A DNA stretch of 64,000 bases, from contig CAMQGK010000328.1 in the NCBI GenBank assembly GCA_947000775.1, positions 1,942,001 through 2,006,000 of the forward strand, given 5' to 3'. Both the position numbers and the translations under genes were made by a program. This document shows, piece after piece, positions 20,893 through 33,700 of this stretch (positions within the stretch are counted from its first letter, which is position 1; every line of letters starts with the position of its first letter). The notes beneath the pieces were generated by a model. It was given only the letters and a program-made list of their open reading frames with translations. It was not told the origin of the DNA and did no database searches. This DNA comes from Pterois miles. Lineage: Eukaryota > Chordata > Actinopteri > Perciformes > Scorpaenidae.

Positions 20893-21120
20893 CGGCATAA
20901 AAATGTGTTTATGAAAAAGAGGAAATCTCACAGGATTAAATCCTGCCACTGAGAACTAAAACCTTCCTTTTGTTTATGGGTCTTTTTAATGAGTAAATAA
21001 ATTGGGTGCGGTCCAGTTCTGTTCACTAAAGCAGCCAACTCGTGTAAAGTTTGCATGGAAAACAATTTGCCCTATCACACACTGAAGTGGGCTCCAGTTC
21101 ACCAACGAGAACGCTTCACC

Positions 21121-21213
21121 TTTAGCAGCAGTTTAGCAGCAGTTTAGCAGCAGTGTTGCAGCAGTTTAGCAGCAGTGGCAGCAGTGTTGCAGCAGTGTTG
21201 CAGCAGTGTTGCA
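21121..21213. repeat. Minisatellite of GCAGCAGTTTA / GCAGCAGTGTT units
   Basis: About eight tandem units alternating TTTAGCAGCAG and TGTTGCAGCAG. There are no spacers, so it is not a CRISPR-like array. Confidence 0.9.
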
Positions 21214-23607
21214 TATGAAACATTTGTAATGATGGGTGGGAAACTCCTGTAAACATGTCACGCTTCGCCTGATGGACGAGTCTGGTATTTATCACAGCTA
21301 AATATTGGAGGTGTGTGTGTGTCTGTGTTTGTCAGTCAGGACTCATAGCGCGTCTGGTCCTGGACAGATTGTTGGCTTTGCGGTGGGTGCAGGGCGGGAG
21401 TCCATATGTTGTGACACCGCAGATCAAAAAGATGAAAGTCGGCGTGGCGCTGCAGAGACAGATGGACGCAGTGACGTCGACGGGAGCGAAAAGTCGGCCG
21501 TGCAGACAGACCGACACCTGGCTGCAGATCAGATGCCATCAGACTCTGGAGGGAAGGGATGACTGTTGATTGTGTGCCTCTCTTTGTGTGTGAGACCACA
21601 CTATATGGACAAAAGTATGCAGACAGCATATTGGGTAGTTTTGGTGTAGGTTGTTTTTTATGTTGAAGGCTTCGACCCTTTGTTCCAACTGTAGGAAACA
21701 CTCAAGCCCCTGAAAGCTCAAAATCACGAGTCTGTCTGTCACTAAAGCAACAATCAAAGTTTAAAAAAAACATTTTCAAGTACTATTTATTGAAAGTTTA
21801 AAGGAGTATTTTGGAGGTTACTGGTACCGACCAGGAAATTATCCTGTGAGCTACATAACTCCCATGAATCAAGATATGTGTTAATTAATGAGCTGCCTCA
21901 AATCACGTTCTGTAGTTTGTTGCATCTTTTTATTTCAATTTTTGAATGAATGTTGTGAATTGCTAACGTTAGCTTACTTAGCACAAACATGAACTGTACT
22001 TGTTAATAGTAAAGTTAAAATAAATCAAAATGACATACCCAAAATTGGAAGTGCTGCAGTGATTTGCCTCCTGCTGTTTTCTCTTCAGATCATGGCAACT
22101 ACAGTTGATGCAAAACGCTACTGACGTCGGGAGCGTTTCCATTTTGAGTTGATTTTTCTCTACTCAAGCTTTCAGGGCGCTCCTCCAAAAAAGCAAGCAC
22201 AGAGTGAAAAACACTCAGCTACGCAAAAGCAGCGAGCAAAAGCTTCACTCTCAATGAAAATAACAAAATAATTTCCCACACTGCTAAAACACGCTCTGGA
22301 TTTGCTCGATATTTAACGTACAGACATGGGAGTGCCATCAATTTTCTCATCTAACTCTAACACGTTTCCCAAAATGTTGTACTTTTATGTTAATGCTCAT
22401 CAACTCTTACTCTGTTTAATCAGGTCTGTGCAGGTGTGCAGGTGGTAAATCCCGATTGGTGCACTGAAGTAGGTGACATCACCTTTTTCTAATCACTCAC
22501 CAGTTGACGAGCACAGAGAAAAAAACAAAAAAACAACATCACTCAGAAAGAAGTTGATTGCGAACATGTGTTTTTAATGCTACAGCGTACAGTGATATTT
22601 TTGTTTGGGGAAGGCCTTTCCCTTTTTCAACATGGCATCGCCCCCGCGGCCCGAGTAAAGTCCATAGAGAAGTGTTTTCTTAGTTTACCTCAACCACATT
22701 CAGCACCTTTCAGATGAATTAACGAACGCTGTTGTGGCTGCCAGCTTCTTGTGGAAAGCCTTCCAAGATTAATGTCCAACAGTCACATATGGGCGTAATT
22801 TCCAGGTATACTCTTGTCCATGTAGTGTGTTTGTTCCTGTATGCTTGCATGTGTGTGGTCTACTTCGTAACTTGAGCCTACCTGCAACTCTCAGAAACTT
22901 GCCGTCCCTCAGCGGACCCGGCCTGAACCGAGGCAGAGAAAGAAAGAGACAGAGAGGGTGAGGAAGAATGAAGAGGAGGGGAAGAGGGCGAGAGCGAGCC
23001 TCCAGAGAGGGTTGAATTCCCCGCAATCAGAAACGGGAGACAGCGATGGAAAGAGGGAGTGACTGATCCTAACAATCAGAGACTTCCCACATTTATAGTC
23101 TCGACCCTTTTTATTTTGGGGGGGTGTTTTGCACCTTTGTGTGAGTCTTGTGGATGTCTTTCCTTCTTTTTAATGGTAGAAGTCAGAAACAGAGGAGGGG
23201 TGATGGGTTTTTTTTTGGCCTCTGTTTTTTCTATTTAACTTTGTTTTTGTACATTTTGTTTGTAACTTCATCCACTCGGCAGCTTGATATTTAATGTCTT
23301 TTTGAGGCAGTATGTGTGTATGTGAATGTGTGTAGACTCATAAGCACTGTCTCGGCCTGCTACTAGAACAGACGTCCACTCCACCTCACACATCTCTTAC
23401 CTCCTTTGACGCCCTGAAGGGGACTTCATACTGTGGCGGCCATCTTGTTTCCTGTGTTGTATTGATGACATCATATCTTCCTTGTGACCTTAACAGCATC
23501 ACATAACCACTCGATTTATGGGTTTATTTATGAGCTCTTTTGTTTTAATATTTTTATTTTGAAGGTTTTATTCATAATTCATTTTCTGTGCATATGCAGA
23601 TAACTAC

Positions 23608-23644
<37 letters not shown>

Positions 23645-24479
23645 CCATCCACACACATACAGTGCAGCCTCTGTTTTCTACTGTGGTCTGATTGTGGCCG
23701 TGTCCTCTGCTGGTAAAGCAGCCCGACTACTGTAGCCGCTCTGTTTGTGCCCTCGCTGTTATGTGATCGCCATGAAGGCTCGCCATTGTGTGACCAAAAA
23801 ACATTTTTGTCGTCGCTCAGCCACTCAGAACCGGTTTGGGCCAGAGCCCCGACCCGAGAGGAACCCGGGGTGCAGAAAATAGACATCCATGTTTGCCCTC
23901 ATCTTTTGTTTAATGTTCTGTGTCTGTCAGGCAGCAAAATGGTTTGATGCTTTTTTTTGGTTTCTTTTTTCCTCTTTTATTGCTGATATCCTCCAAATAG
24001 ACAAAGATGTTAAAAATAAAACAAAAAAATAAGAGATGACGATCTCTTTTGGGAAAAAAAAAAAAAAGCTTTTTATTTGAGTTGCATGCTGAAATGCAGA
24101 TAGTACTTCTGCCTGTTAAACTATGAATTGCACCTTATTGGAGGGATATGTTTTTGTTTTTTTATGCGCGTATATTAATAAGATCTGTTTGATTTTTATT
24201 TTGATAAAAGAGGTAACTGTTTGCTAGTCAGGCAATGTATTGTATGTTAAATAGGGTTCTGATTTGTTACGCTTATTAATACCAGGTTTCATCTTAACTG
24301 ATTCAGTCACTGGTGTTTGTTGTTGTGTGACGACTTCATTAAGCAGCATCAGAAAATAAGCCAGAGACCGATGAACATGCAGAAAGTCCAAACAGATTTG
24401 CTGGAATGGTGGAATGGATACTGACACCGTGACCAGACGACACAGTCCCAAATGACATTTTATCCAAAAGTGAGATATC
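21214..24479. other. Intergenic, no gene recognised
   Basis: No supported exon. It contains one CA microsatellite (23609) and A/T-rich tracts around 23950-24060. AATAAA-type hexamers occur but cannot be tied to a transcript. Confidence 0.45.
23609..23641. repeat. (AC)16 microsatellite
   Basis: Uninterrupted AC units. Confidence 0.93.
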
Positions 24480-24730
24480 AGAGGCCTGCACTACGAAGCA
24501 GGATATTTGGGTTGGTAGGGTAACTTCAGGTTTAACCCTTCAAGGTTTTCAGTCGTGCGACAGTGGTTCAGTTCTTACCGAGGTAGATCGCCATGGTAAC
24601 TGATGCTGAACAGCTAAGCTGCTCCGGAGCAGGTTATATTTCAGATAAGAGATCAATTCATATCAAAGCACCGCCTACTGACCAATCAGCGCTCAGTGAG
24701 CGGATCATATGATATTACATACATGAAGTA
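24480..24730. repeat. Probable truncated MITE
   Basis: 'ggcctgcactacgaagcagg', then 'catggtaactgatgctgaac' and 'ctccggagcaggtta', in this order, resemble a common fish non-autonomous DNA repeat. I see no matching opposite end, so the copy is probably truncated. Identification is by resemblance only. Confidence 0.35.
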
Positions 24731-25168
24731 TGAATCATAATCCAGGCTAAAAACAACACAGTTTAAACTGACATCAACAGGAAGGACAGCTGGCTGTATG
24801 CTGCGGGTGCTTATCACTTTGAATTATGTTTTTATAATAATTTATTTATATAATATCACAGCTGCGTCCAGACAGTGAAGTCTGGATCAGCAATTTTTTT
24901 TTCTTTTGCCAGGTGTCCTTCCTGCATTTGGCAGCTTCAGCTGTGTTACTTTTAGGATTATGTGTTTATTTTAATATATAGTTTGCTCTTATGTTGTGAA
25001 GTATGCCGCTCTGTCTGTCTGTCTGCAAGTCTGAAGACTTGCGCTCATGTCTAGATTGAGAAACCCTGACTTGACTTTTTGTCACTTTTTTTGATGACAA
25101 AAATATGTAAACTGTTATGAAGACAAGTGTGACTGGCTGGTTAACTGCTGCTGCTTAGTGAAGCCTTG

Positions 25169-25169
<1 letters not shown>

Positions 25170-25215
<46 letters not shown>
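25170..25215. repeat. (CA)n microsatellite
   Basis: About 23 uninterrupted CA units. Confidence 0.95.
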
Positions 25216-25222
<7 letters not shown>

Positions 25223-25361
25223 TCCACAGTGACCACTAGGAGGCATCTTATTTGTCCTCTCACATAGATGAGCACTCCCTCCGCCTTCCGTCCATCTTGT
25301 CCTTGAAAAAGGACAAATGACACACAAAAGACACCATGTTGCTTCGATACACAGACATTTT

Positions 25362-25381
25362 CACACACACACACACACACA
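25362..25381. repeat. (CA)n microsatellite, short
   Basis: About ten CA units, 147 bp downstream of the longer array at 25170. Confidence 0.85.
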
Positions 25382-26278
25382 TCAACAGTATGGCAGATGA
25401 CTGGCACCATGCATGGTGCTGCCACCCGGTCTCATGTCCCCGGGGCAGAGTGCTGTCTGCAGCCAATTAACCAACAGGGCCGGTTGCCAGGTCCAAATCC
25501 ATCTAATCCTCTCCACCCTCCTGCCATGTTGCCAGATTTAGGCCTCCACTCTTTTTGCAGACTTTGTTGTGTTAAAAATAATAATAATATGGTGTTTACA
25601 GTAAGAGCGTGATGAAGTGGGTTAGATGGTGTGTTTTTGTTGGCTAAAATCCTGGTGAAAGCGAGCAGGTTGCAACACTTTGTGTGACCTAAATGAGACT
25701 GTAGACATTAGGTAGTTTTGTCTAATTTTGTCCGCCAGCTTATGTAGCCCAGAAAACCACAAACCCGTCATTCCAAACATGTTTATAAAAGCTGTCAGAG
25801 AGGACAAAGCCAAGGTTTTTTTTTTTTTTTGGATGCAATGGCTATGAGCATACCATATTACTTATTGTGACATTGTACAATAACACACCCCCTGCCTCCC
25901 TCTGTCTCTGTGCACTGATAATGATTGTATATGGTTGCATAGTTTTATTTTTTATATCATTGTTGGGGCTTCATTTTGTTTTGGGGTGTCATTAATTGTT
26001 ATTTTATGCTTTTATTTTGAAATGGTTTGATGGGTCTCTGTAATTGGTGTGCAGGAGAGTGTGTGTTTGTACCAGAGAGTGTGTGTGTGTGTGTGTACTG
26101 TAGCTTATTGAATGTGTGTGAGACAGAAGAGCAAAAGCTTGGGTGTGTTGTTTTAGTGGCTTGGTGTTCAGCTCCCAATGCACATCAGCCCTCTGCCTGT
26201 GTTCATCATTGTGCCAGTGTGTTCAGGTGTTCCCTCGCCTCCACATCCGTTCATCCAAATGGAGAGAGAGAGCAGGAG

Positions 26279-26280
<2 letters not shown>

Positions 26281-26309
<29 letters not shown>
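26281..26309. repeat. (GAG)n microsatellite
   Basis: Nine or so GAG units in a purine-rich stretch. Confidence 0.85.
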
Positions 26310-26310
<1 letters not shown>

Positions 26311-26558
26311 GCCTTTTCCCTCAGGGGGAAAAAACACAAATGAGAAAAGAGACTTTTGAAAAAAGGATATTTTTCTCCTCTGCGGGGTCACAAAGAAAAG
26401 TGTACATTTCTAAGTTAATTGAAAATGCTGAATAAAAAAACTCATTTGTTCTCTATATGAATGGCTGTATGTTAACCATGAACAAAAAGTAATGAGTTCT
26501 ATGACAAAGACATATAATAAATTAATTTTAAAATTTTAACTGTCTGTGTCTGACTTTG

Positions 26559-26560
<2 letters not shown>

Positions 26561-26644
<84 letters not shown>
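26561..26644. repeat. (GT)42 microsatellite
   Basis: Forty-two uninterrupted GT units, the longest array of the window. Confidence 0.97.
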
Positions 26645-26645
<1 letters not shown>

Positions 26646-28260
26646 GTTGCTAGATTGCGGTGATTTGCATCATCCATCGGTGCATCTCACTAGAGGGCAG
26701 CACCACAGCACACATCATTACAGCTCATTAGGATGCATCGCTGTGAACACTTCATGTTGCTTTGGATTCACTTTAAACAGCAGATGTTAATGTTCAATGG
26801 AACAGTAGAAGTATTTCATTTTCTTTATTATATTATTATTTTATGTGTTTATATTTTACTAGTATTTTTGTATTTTCAATATTTTATTTAGAAAGTTCAA
26901 CAGTAGTTACATAAACAGATTTTTCATTACAAAATATTTCACAGTATAAAATAATATGAAAGTATAATAAATTCTACAACAAATAAAATGAAAGAAAGAA
27001 ACCGAATAACAACAAAAATAATAGGGGTCTGTTACACAATTTGAAACAAATTTGAAATATCTAAATACTGTAAATGTTTGAGTTTTAAGTTTGCACACAT
27101 TCACTCGCTCATCGTCAACCATTTATCTGGGTCGGTTTACAATCGTAGTCACGTGTTTTAAAATCAGTATCTTTAAAAGTATAAAAGGAAGGTAGTCTTT
27201 TAAGCCATATTTTATGGATGTATGTACTTATGGAAGTATTTTATTACACTAAATTATGTGCTTACAACCAAAACGATGCAAATCTAAATTACTAATCCAA
27301 AAATGAACACTGATGTCGTTCACACGGGGCCTGCTGATCATAGGTTTAATTCAGCATTGCAGAATGAAGCAACACAGGACCGTGTGCCGCGAGTGTGGTG
27401 ATGTAGTTTAAAGAGCAGAAGAGACACAGGTTGAGGTGGATGGGTCCACCAAACACAAGCTTTCATCCAGGAGACTGCTGTCCACATGACAATCAGTTCG
27501 TTCGTGTCCCATGTTCTCAATGTTACATTTTCACTGTACAATCATAGTAGTTTTAAACAACCATGTAGTTTAATGGTAAACCTAACTATTCTGGTTTCGT
27601 AGCCTGAATCTAAAGTTGGGCATACACTGTACAATTTTAGTCCATTTCTGGCCGCTTGACTTATTTTTGAATCAAATTTCGGCTTTGTCAGGCGTCATTT
27701 TCCATGCAGAGGGGACCGAGGACTGATTAACTCCTGACTTCCTCTCTGCAAAATGGACAAGCCATACTGTCCATGTCTTCCTAGCCGCCTGCAAGCCCAT
27801 CTATGCTGGCGCCTCTTTTTTTTAGATGTTTCAGCAGACAGGATGGCTCAGATGATGAAGGCAGCATGTTTCTGCGTCGTTAGCATTGTGACCCGAACAG
27901 ACCTCTGCTAGCAAACAAACTTTACCTGCCTCTGAGCTTTCAAATGAATACTGACAGCTGTAAATAGCCAGAACAATGTGTTACGTTTTCTATTTTACAC
28001 GTACAGTGTGATGACTCAGGTCATGGCTGACGATCGGACCGTAGTGTGAGCACATAAATTGTGAGTTTTGGTTTTACATTGCATACAATCTACTCGTACA
28101 GTAGGAGCAGGAATTATACAACATTTCTGAAATTTACATTTCTGAAAAATGAGTGATGGCGAAGGGTCTGACAATTAAAAGAAAACAGGGATCATATCGT
28201 TCCACCCTGCAGGGTCCTCCAGCCCAGTCCTCAGTCCCAGTTATCCAATCACAACAGACC
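26645..28260. other. Intergenic with MITE fragments
   Basis: 27395-27550 shares ordered motifs with 4918-5058 (gtgatgtagttt, gggtccaccaaacac, catccaggagac). 27614-28095 ('gggcatacactgtacaattt' to 'gaccgtagtgtgagcaca') has loosely inverted ends and may be another MITE. No gene is seen. Confidence 0.4.
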
Positions 28261-28270
28261 CTGTGCAAAT

Positions 28271-28321
28271 ATTAAGATAAGATAAGATATTCCTTTATTG
28301 GTCCCACAGTGGAGAAATTCA
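28271..28321 (-). repeat. SINE/LINE 3' tail fragment, reverse orientation, (CTTAT)n end
   Basis: Reverse complement reads AATTTCTCCACTGTGGGACC, then AATAAAGGAATATCTTATC, the same 3' end as the SINEs at 5070 and 6257 but with a CTTAT instead of a CTT tail. The 5' part is missing. Confidence 0.7.
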
Positions 28322-28424
28322 CAAATCTAATATTATATAATAATCTAATATTATTTGACAATACAATAGACGGTTATCAAATCTTCTTCCAGCTCTTTCT
28401 CTTTATTATATCTACATTCAGGAC

Positions 28425-28873
28425 CCTCTCATGGTGAGAAAAAGGGAACATGTTAGCCTGTCGTAGCATCTTTGCACTAGCTCCCTGTTTGGTATTGAAT
28501 TGCTTACAACGGTCTTCTGTTTGTGTTTAAAGGCCTGCATGGTCTCGCCCAGAGCTGTATAACAGAGCTTCTCTCCCCGTACAGTACAGTTAGGCTCCTC
28601 AGATCTGCACATCAAGGGCTGATAACCATCCCACGATCTTACTGAGAAACTCGTGGAGACGAGGCCTCTGCAGCAGCTGCACCAAGACTCTGGAGAAGTC
28701 TCCCTGAAAACAAACGACAGCAGAATCTCGTTACTCTTTTAAAAGATGTCTTCGACCCACGCTTCCTCCCTCGTCTGCCGCTGCAGTGATTCTTGACTTA
28801 ATTGGCATTCTACACTGATGTGCATAAATATCTGTACGCCTCTGTATGTGTGCAGCATGTATTTATGCTGTAC
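28425..28873 (+). pseudogene. LINE reverse-transcriptase 3' fragment (L2/Rex1-like), interrupted by a SINE
   Basis: Reading + strand frames gives FKGLHGLAQSCITELLSPYS and, one frameshift on, TRGDEASAAAAPRLWRSLPE, then NLVTLLKDVF. This is the carboxy-terminal pattern of fish LINE ORF2 proteins (KALHGLAP...ELL.PY, then RGD.AF..AAP.LWN.LP). Stops and frameshifts show it is dead. The 3' untranslated end resumes after the SINE at 29244, with 'actgtaaaacactttggcac' and 'gaagtgctctttaaat', a typical LINE tail. The element is 5'-truncated, as most such copies are. Confidence 0.75.
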
Positions 28874-28886
28874 ATGTACTGTATGT
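28874..28886. repeat. Target-site duplication, left copy, of the SINE at 28887
   Basis: ATGTACTGTATGT here and ATGTACTGTGTGT at 29231-29243 (12 of 13 identical) flank the SINE. Confidence 0.82.
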
Positions 28887-29230
28887 GGGCTGCAGTGGTT
28901 AGCGCTGTCACCTCACAGCAAGAGGGTCGCAGGTTCGATTCCAGCTTGGGACTCTTCTGTGTGGAGTTTGCATGTTCTCCCTGTGCATGCGTGGGTTTTC
29001 TCTGGGTACTCTGGCTTCCTCCCACCGTCCAAAGACATGCTGTTTAGGTTAATTGATTACTCTAAATGTCCCGTAGGTGTGGATGTGAGCGTGCATGGTT
29101 GTCTGTCTATATGTGTCCTGTGATGGACTGGCGACCTGTCCAGGGTGAACCCCGCCTTCACCCTATGACAGCTGGGATTGGCTCCAGCCCCCCGCGACCC
29201 CTAACGGGATAAGCGGTTGACGATGGATGG
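28887..29230 (+). mobile_element. tRNA-derived SINE of V-SINE-like type with ATGG tail, copy 1
   Basis: It begins GGGCTGCAGTGGTTAGCGCT with the B-box-like GGTTCGATTCC. The central part contains TGTGTGGAGTTTGCATGTTC and CAAAGACATGC, the 3' part has GTGATGGACTGGCGACCTGT, and the tail is GGATAAGCGGTTGACGATGG with a short GATG repeat. It matches the copies at 52710 and 62823. It inserted into the LINE fragment at 28425-29340. Confidence 0.88.
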
Positions 29231-29243
29231 ATGTACTGTGTGT

Positions 29244-29340
29244 CTGATGACATTTTGTTAATTGAATTATGTTTACTGTAAAACACTTTGGCACAAAGCC
29301 GTTTGTTTTTGAAGTGCTCTTTAAATTTGACCTTAAGACA
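29244..29340 (+). pseudogene. 3' end of the interrupted LINE fragment
   Basis: It continues the LINE of 28425-28873 beyond the SINE. 'ctgtaaaacactttggcaca' and 'gaagtgctctttaaatttg' correspond to the usual 3' untranslated end of these elements. Confidence 0.6.
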
Positions 29341-29449
29341 ATTTGATGAAACCATGTTATTTAGGAGCATGAACCATATGAGTTTATTATGTGCTGAAAC
29401 ATTTTTACATTTGCTTGTGTACAAATTACACAAATGAGATTAGTGTTCG

Positions 29450-29585
29450 TTATGGGCTTTCGGGCTTTATAAGCTCATTTTTAAACTCTGGACAGAGCCG
29501 TGCTAGCTGTTTCCCTCTGCTTCCAGTCTTCATGCTAAGCTAAGCTAATCAGCTGCTGCCAGTCTTCATCTTTAATGTACAGACA
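29450..29585. repeat. Short dispersed repeat fragment
   Basis: 'gtgctagctgtttccctctg', then 'ttccagtcttcatgctaagc' and 'taagctaatc', is a motif chain recurrent in fish genomes. No ends could be defined. Confidence 0.4.
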
Positions 29586-30935
29586 TGAGTGGTATGGGAG
29601 AGAGTGCTCCTGGGATGACTCGTTCTTGTAGGCCAACAGATTATTGCAGAAAATAAACTCTGTGGCAAGACTGTGACAAGATTCCCTTGCAAATCTGCAA
29701 TCAGACAAATTACCAAAACCAATTGATATGTGGTGATTATTGTGGTCCCTGGGGGTGTGGGGTCCTCGGGGCAGTTACCCACTTTGCCTGGTTGATAATC
29801 CACCCTGGCTTCTAATCACTGATATCATTACTTCCAGTTGTAAAACTTGACTGTAAAACTGAAATAGCCTCTAGTGACATAATCTTCACCAGCTTTACTA
29901 AAACCGTATTTCCTAACCTGTGTCTCTGTATTTGACCATGAACCAAAATACAATAAACATCTATCATAAAAGTCTACAAATTCAACTACAGCAGTCCATC
30001 TTTTGCAAGCAAAAGTGTCATTTGAGACCGTGGCACCAACAGGGAGTGACTTTATGGCTAAACATCCAGTTAATGTCCAGTTGAAGTGCCAGACCAGCCA
30101 CGGTGGACCAGGGCGTAACAGCTCCCAGCCCAGTCTCTCAGACCAAGGAATGCACTGCTGTTGTTTCTCTGTCTGAAGTGGAGACAATGAGGCACAGAGG
30201 GAAGGACTTTAGATATCTGAAGACATGACGCAAACAGCAGCATGCACCGTACAGATATAAGCTATGCATATGAGCAGGCAGTGATAAGCGTGAACGTTGT
30301 GATGATCCCCGCCAATCTGTCATTTGCACGTCTTCCAGATACCCGGAGACGGGATTGTTAAAGCCAACAGGGAAGACCTGAGCCCAGTGTTCCCAGTCTG
30401 TAAAGCCCTAGCTGCTACCAGCAGTCTCTCTCTGTCTGCTGTTTCAGCCACCTGCCTTTTGGTTTTACCCACTGTGTCCCCCATTGAGCCCTCCCACACA
30501 CTCACATTCTGCACAGAGTCCCAGAAAACAACCAGCCGTTTCTATGCCAGGGTACTACTAATATGTCCCAGGGTTGCTGTCTGACAGTGAGTCTGTGATA
30601 CTTTCACTAGCAAGGGCCAAACCATCAACAAGGTACAATTTAAGGATTTCATTGAATGAAAACGCAGATGATGCTTGTGGTTTGTCCACTTAGTTGGATG
30701 CAGCTTCGATTGAGGATCTGCAGTAGCACCCGGCCACCCTACGAAGAGATGAAGAGATCAGGAAATAGCAACGGGATGGGAGGGAACAGGAGGAGTGGGC
30801 TAGACAGGTTTTTATAGGAAATATGGGAAGTGGTGTGTTGAAGCGTAGTCCTGCTCCCGAAATTATGCTGAGAGCTTCACTTAATTAAATCTAAATTTAA
30901 TTTAAGCACATGTATAGTGTAAACATATACTGCTT
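29586..30935. other. Intergenic, no gene recognised
   Basis: An 86-codon open frame at 30324-30584 has no recognisable domain, and I do not call it. Confidence 0.4.
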
Positions 30936-31495
30936 ATAAGAAGTGGATGTATTCGCCGTCGCCATCTTGGTTTTTGGCCGTCGCCATCTTGGGTTTTTTT
31001 CAGCCAGAAGTGACACCAGAGGGTGGAGCTAAGTACAACAAACGCTGAAGACATTTTTAGGTGACCAAATTGTTATGTTGTAACTTTCATGAACAGAAAA
31101 CACACTGGAAAGGTTAACGATGTAAAAGGACAACACTCCCAGACCAGACAACACTGTGGTAGAGACCTATCAATCATGAGATTGCCCCGCCCTAAATTAT
31201 CCTCTGTTTTATGGTCTATTTGACTCTAAATGGGACCATAATTTACTAAATGAACATCATGCTGTATTGAGGAAGACTTGAAACTAGTGATTGAGACAAT
31301 AAACTCATATTTACAATGTTTACTGAGGTAATAAATCAAGTGAGAAGTAGACTGATTTTCCCATAGACTTCTACACAATCAGACTTTTATTAGCAACCAG
31401 AGGAGTCTTCCCCTGCTGGCTATTACAAATAATGCAAGTTTAAGGCACTTCAGCGTTGGCTTTACTTTTCGGACCTGGACATTGACCACTGGTGT
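30936..31495 (+). mobile_element. Dispersed ~560-600 bp repeat (family A), copy 1
   Basis: Ordered landmarks are shared with 61299-61900 and 63345-63928: 'ataagaag', 'gccatcttgg', 'gagggtggagctaagtac', 'ccccgccct', 'ttgactctaaatgggaccat', 'gaggtaataaatcaa' and 'cccctgctggct'. No open frame is preserved. Confidence 0.78.
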
Positions 31496-32157
31496 AAAAC
31501 TAATATCAACTGTCATTCTGCAAATGCCCAAACTACTTCAGTTTCCTGTTACCAAAGTAAATTTTTCAAGCAGCATGTGAGCAGGTGAATGAGAGCGTCA
31601 GCTGTGGCGACCCCTCCTCTACACTAGGTGTCCCTGTGACCTGTTGCTTGCTGGTTGTACTTTGTTTTGCAGGGCAGGTCTTCAGCTTCATTAGCCACAC
31701 CTGGACCAGGTGTTGCTGATATAAAAGCTCCCCACTTTCCCATTGTTAACTTTTGGTTGATTGCTAGTGTCTGTGACATAGTAGCATGGCCTGGTAGCGT
31801 TGGGAATATAAGGTTGATGGTTCGGTTAGTGTGAGATTCGTTGTAGTCTGGTTGTCTCTCTGTGTTGTGCATTGTAAAACAACTTGATTGGCCTGTTAGT
31901 ATTTGTTTAGAGGAACCTTTTAGGTGTTACTTTGATTTAGCAGCAGTTTTGAGTGCAGTTTTGGTAAAGAAGGAGCATATTTGATGATGCTCCATTTAGT
32001 TACAGGTCACTTTGTGCAACATGTGAATGTTTGCATGTATCATTAAAACATGCAAATACATTTGGGTATCTGGAGTGTCTACAAACCCACAAACTGTGAA
32101 ATGTCCTTTTTTGTTGTGCTGTCTAGATCAGAAAACGTGGATCAACTAATTATTCAG
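31496..32157. other. Intergenic, no gene recognised
   Basis: Nothing supported was found between two repeat units. Confidence 0.4.
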
Positions 32158-32192
32158 GTTTGAATTTCCCCACTGTGGGACGAATATAGGAA

Positions 32193-32226
<34 letters not shown>

Positions 32227-32227
32227 T
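32158..32227 (+). repeat. SINE/LINE 3' tail fragment with (CTTT)n end
   Basis: TTGAATTTCCCCACTGTGGG, then ACGAATATAGGAATATC, followed by about nine CTTT units. It is the same 3' end as the SINEs at 5070 and 6257, 5'-truncated, with a different tail unit. Confidence 0.72.
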
Positions 32228-33154
32228 GACTCTCCTCCCTATGTCACGTGCAGGCTCACTAGAGTATCCGAGTATCTCCACCCATGGCTCGAGGGTTGCT
32301 AGCTCTACTTTTATTTTGCTTCATGAGCCACAACTGGGCCTGCTGATCGAAGAGCTCCCCACCTTCCCACAGAGCTCTCTTCGCTTGCTGATGTGGCTGC
32401 TGTTTTGTTGTTGTGCAGACATGTCATACATCCATACATGCTTACATGACTGACTCCACATTTGTTTTGTTATTTATTGTTATGTTGTAAATAAATAAGC
32501 ATATTTATGGATTTTAAACCTGTCTGATCTCCTGTTTCTGTTGCAGCCTAAGAGCCAGGCTTTACTGGGTTTGGTGTGGTGAGTCTGAGGGCATCTGGTG
32601 GACGGGTAGAGAACTGCAATGAAGGGTAGTAATATGACTGAAAGGAGGGTTAGAATGGACAAAAATAACATATCTGAGGCAGACATTATGACAGTTTCCA
32701 CGTTATCCCTAACAGAAACTAAAACAGAATATATTTTTCTCTGTATTTTTGATGCAATTAAACATGAATAGATAATGCAACGTAAATAATGGAAACTGGA
32801 TTACTAAATCTACAAATTGGTGATTAAATTTACATTTTTCATCCGGTCCCGCTGTATTATAGAACACAACTCCTGCTGGTGCCTTAACAACACTGAAGTG
32901 TGATAAATATCATGACCTGCCCTGCTCCTAGGACACCTTTTACTTGTTTCATGTTTAGAGTTTCCTGTTTTATTTTGATACTCACCTGCTCTGTTACAGA
33001 CAACTTCACTTCCTGTGTGATTGTCTGCTCTGCCCTGATTGTTTTCACCTGTCCCTCATTATTACCCTTCCTCTCCGTTCAGACTGTAGATCAGATCTTT
33101 TAGTGTCTGCACTGTTGTTTGAACGTGATCAGACTGGGTTGGTGTGTCCAGACC
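32228..33154. other. Intergenic, no gene recognised
   Basis: No supported feature. Confidence 0.4.
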
Positions 33155-33700
33155 AGTTGGCAACCTCCAGTTTTGAGAAGGGGAAGCCGATGCTGAAGTG
33201 CCTTAAACCTGCATTCTCTCTATCAGCCAGCAGGGGGCTCTGGTTGCAGAAATAATGAGAAAATTAGCCTCCTTCTCATTTGATTTAGTACATCAGTTGA
33301 TAATGTAAATATGAGTTTATGGTCTCAATCCATAGTTTCAAGTCCCAAGTATTGATTTTGTAAATTATGGTCCCATTTAGAGTCAAACAGACCATGAAGC
33401 AGGGGATGGTTGAGGGTGGGGCTACCTTGTGATTGACAGGTCGCTACGCAGCGTTGCCCAGTCTGGGAGTTGTCTGTGTTTTTTCGTCTTACAACTTTGA
33501 CTCTTTCACAGTGTTTTCATTTAATCATTAATTATAACATTTTTGGTCATCTAAAAATGTCTTACTCAGCACTCGGTTGCACTGAGCTCCATCCTCTCAG
33601 GTCACTTCTTGCTGCAAAAAAACAAAATGCTGAACTTGAGGCTTCAAAGCAGCAGTCCAGAAACCAATGGGTCACGGTGACTACGTCCACTTCTTAGTCC
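33155..33700 (-). mobile_element. Dispersed ~560 bp repeat (family A), copy 2, reversed
   Basis: The landmarks of 30936-31495 appear inverted: 'agccagcagggggctc', 'atggtcccatttagagtcaa', 'gtggggctaccttgtgattg' and 'gcactgagctccatcctctc'. It is full length or nearly so. Confidence 0.75.

Noticed and set aside
21121..21213. Regular repeats that might suggest a CRISPR-like array
   Set aside because: Units are contiguous 11-mers without spacers, in a vertebrate genome. It is a minisatellite.
30324..30584. 86-codon open frame starting MHVFQIPGDG
   Set aside because: Plausible-looking, but no family is recognised, and there is no supporting acceptor/donor pair or neighbouring exon.
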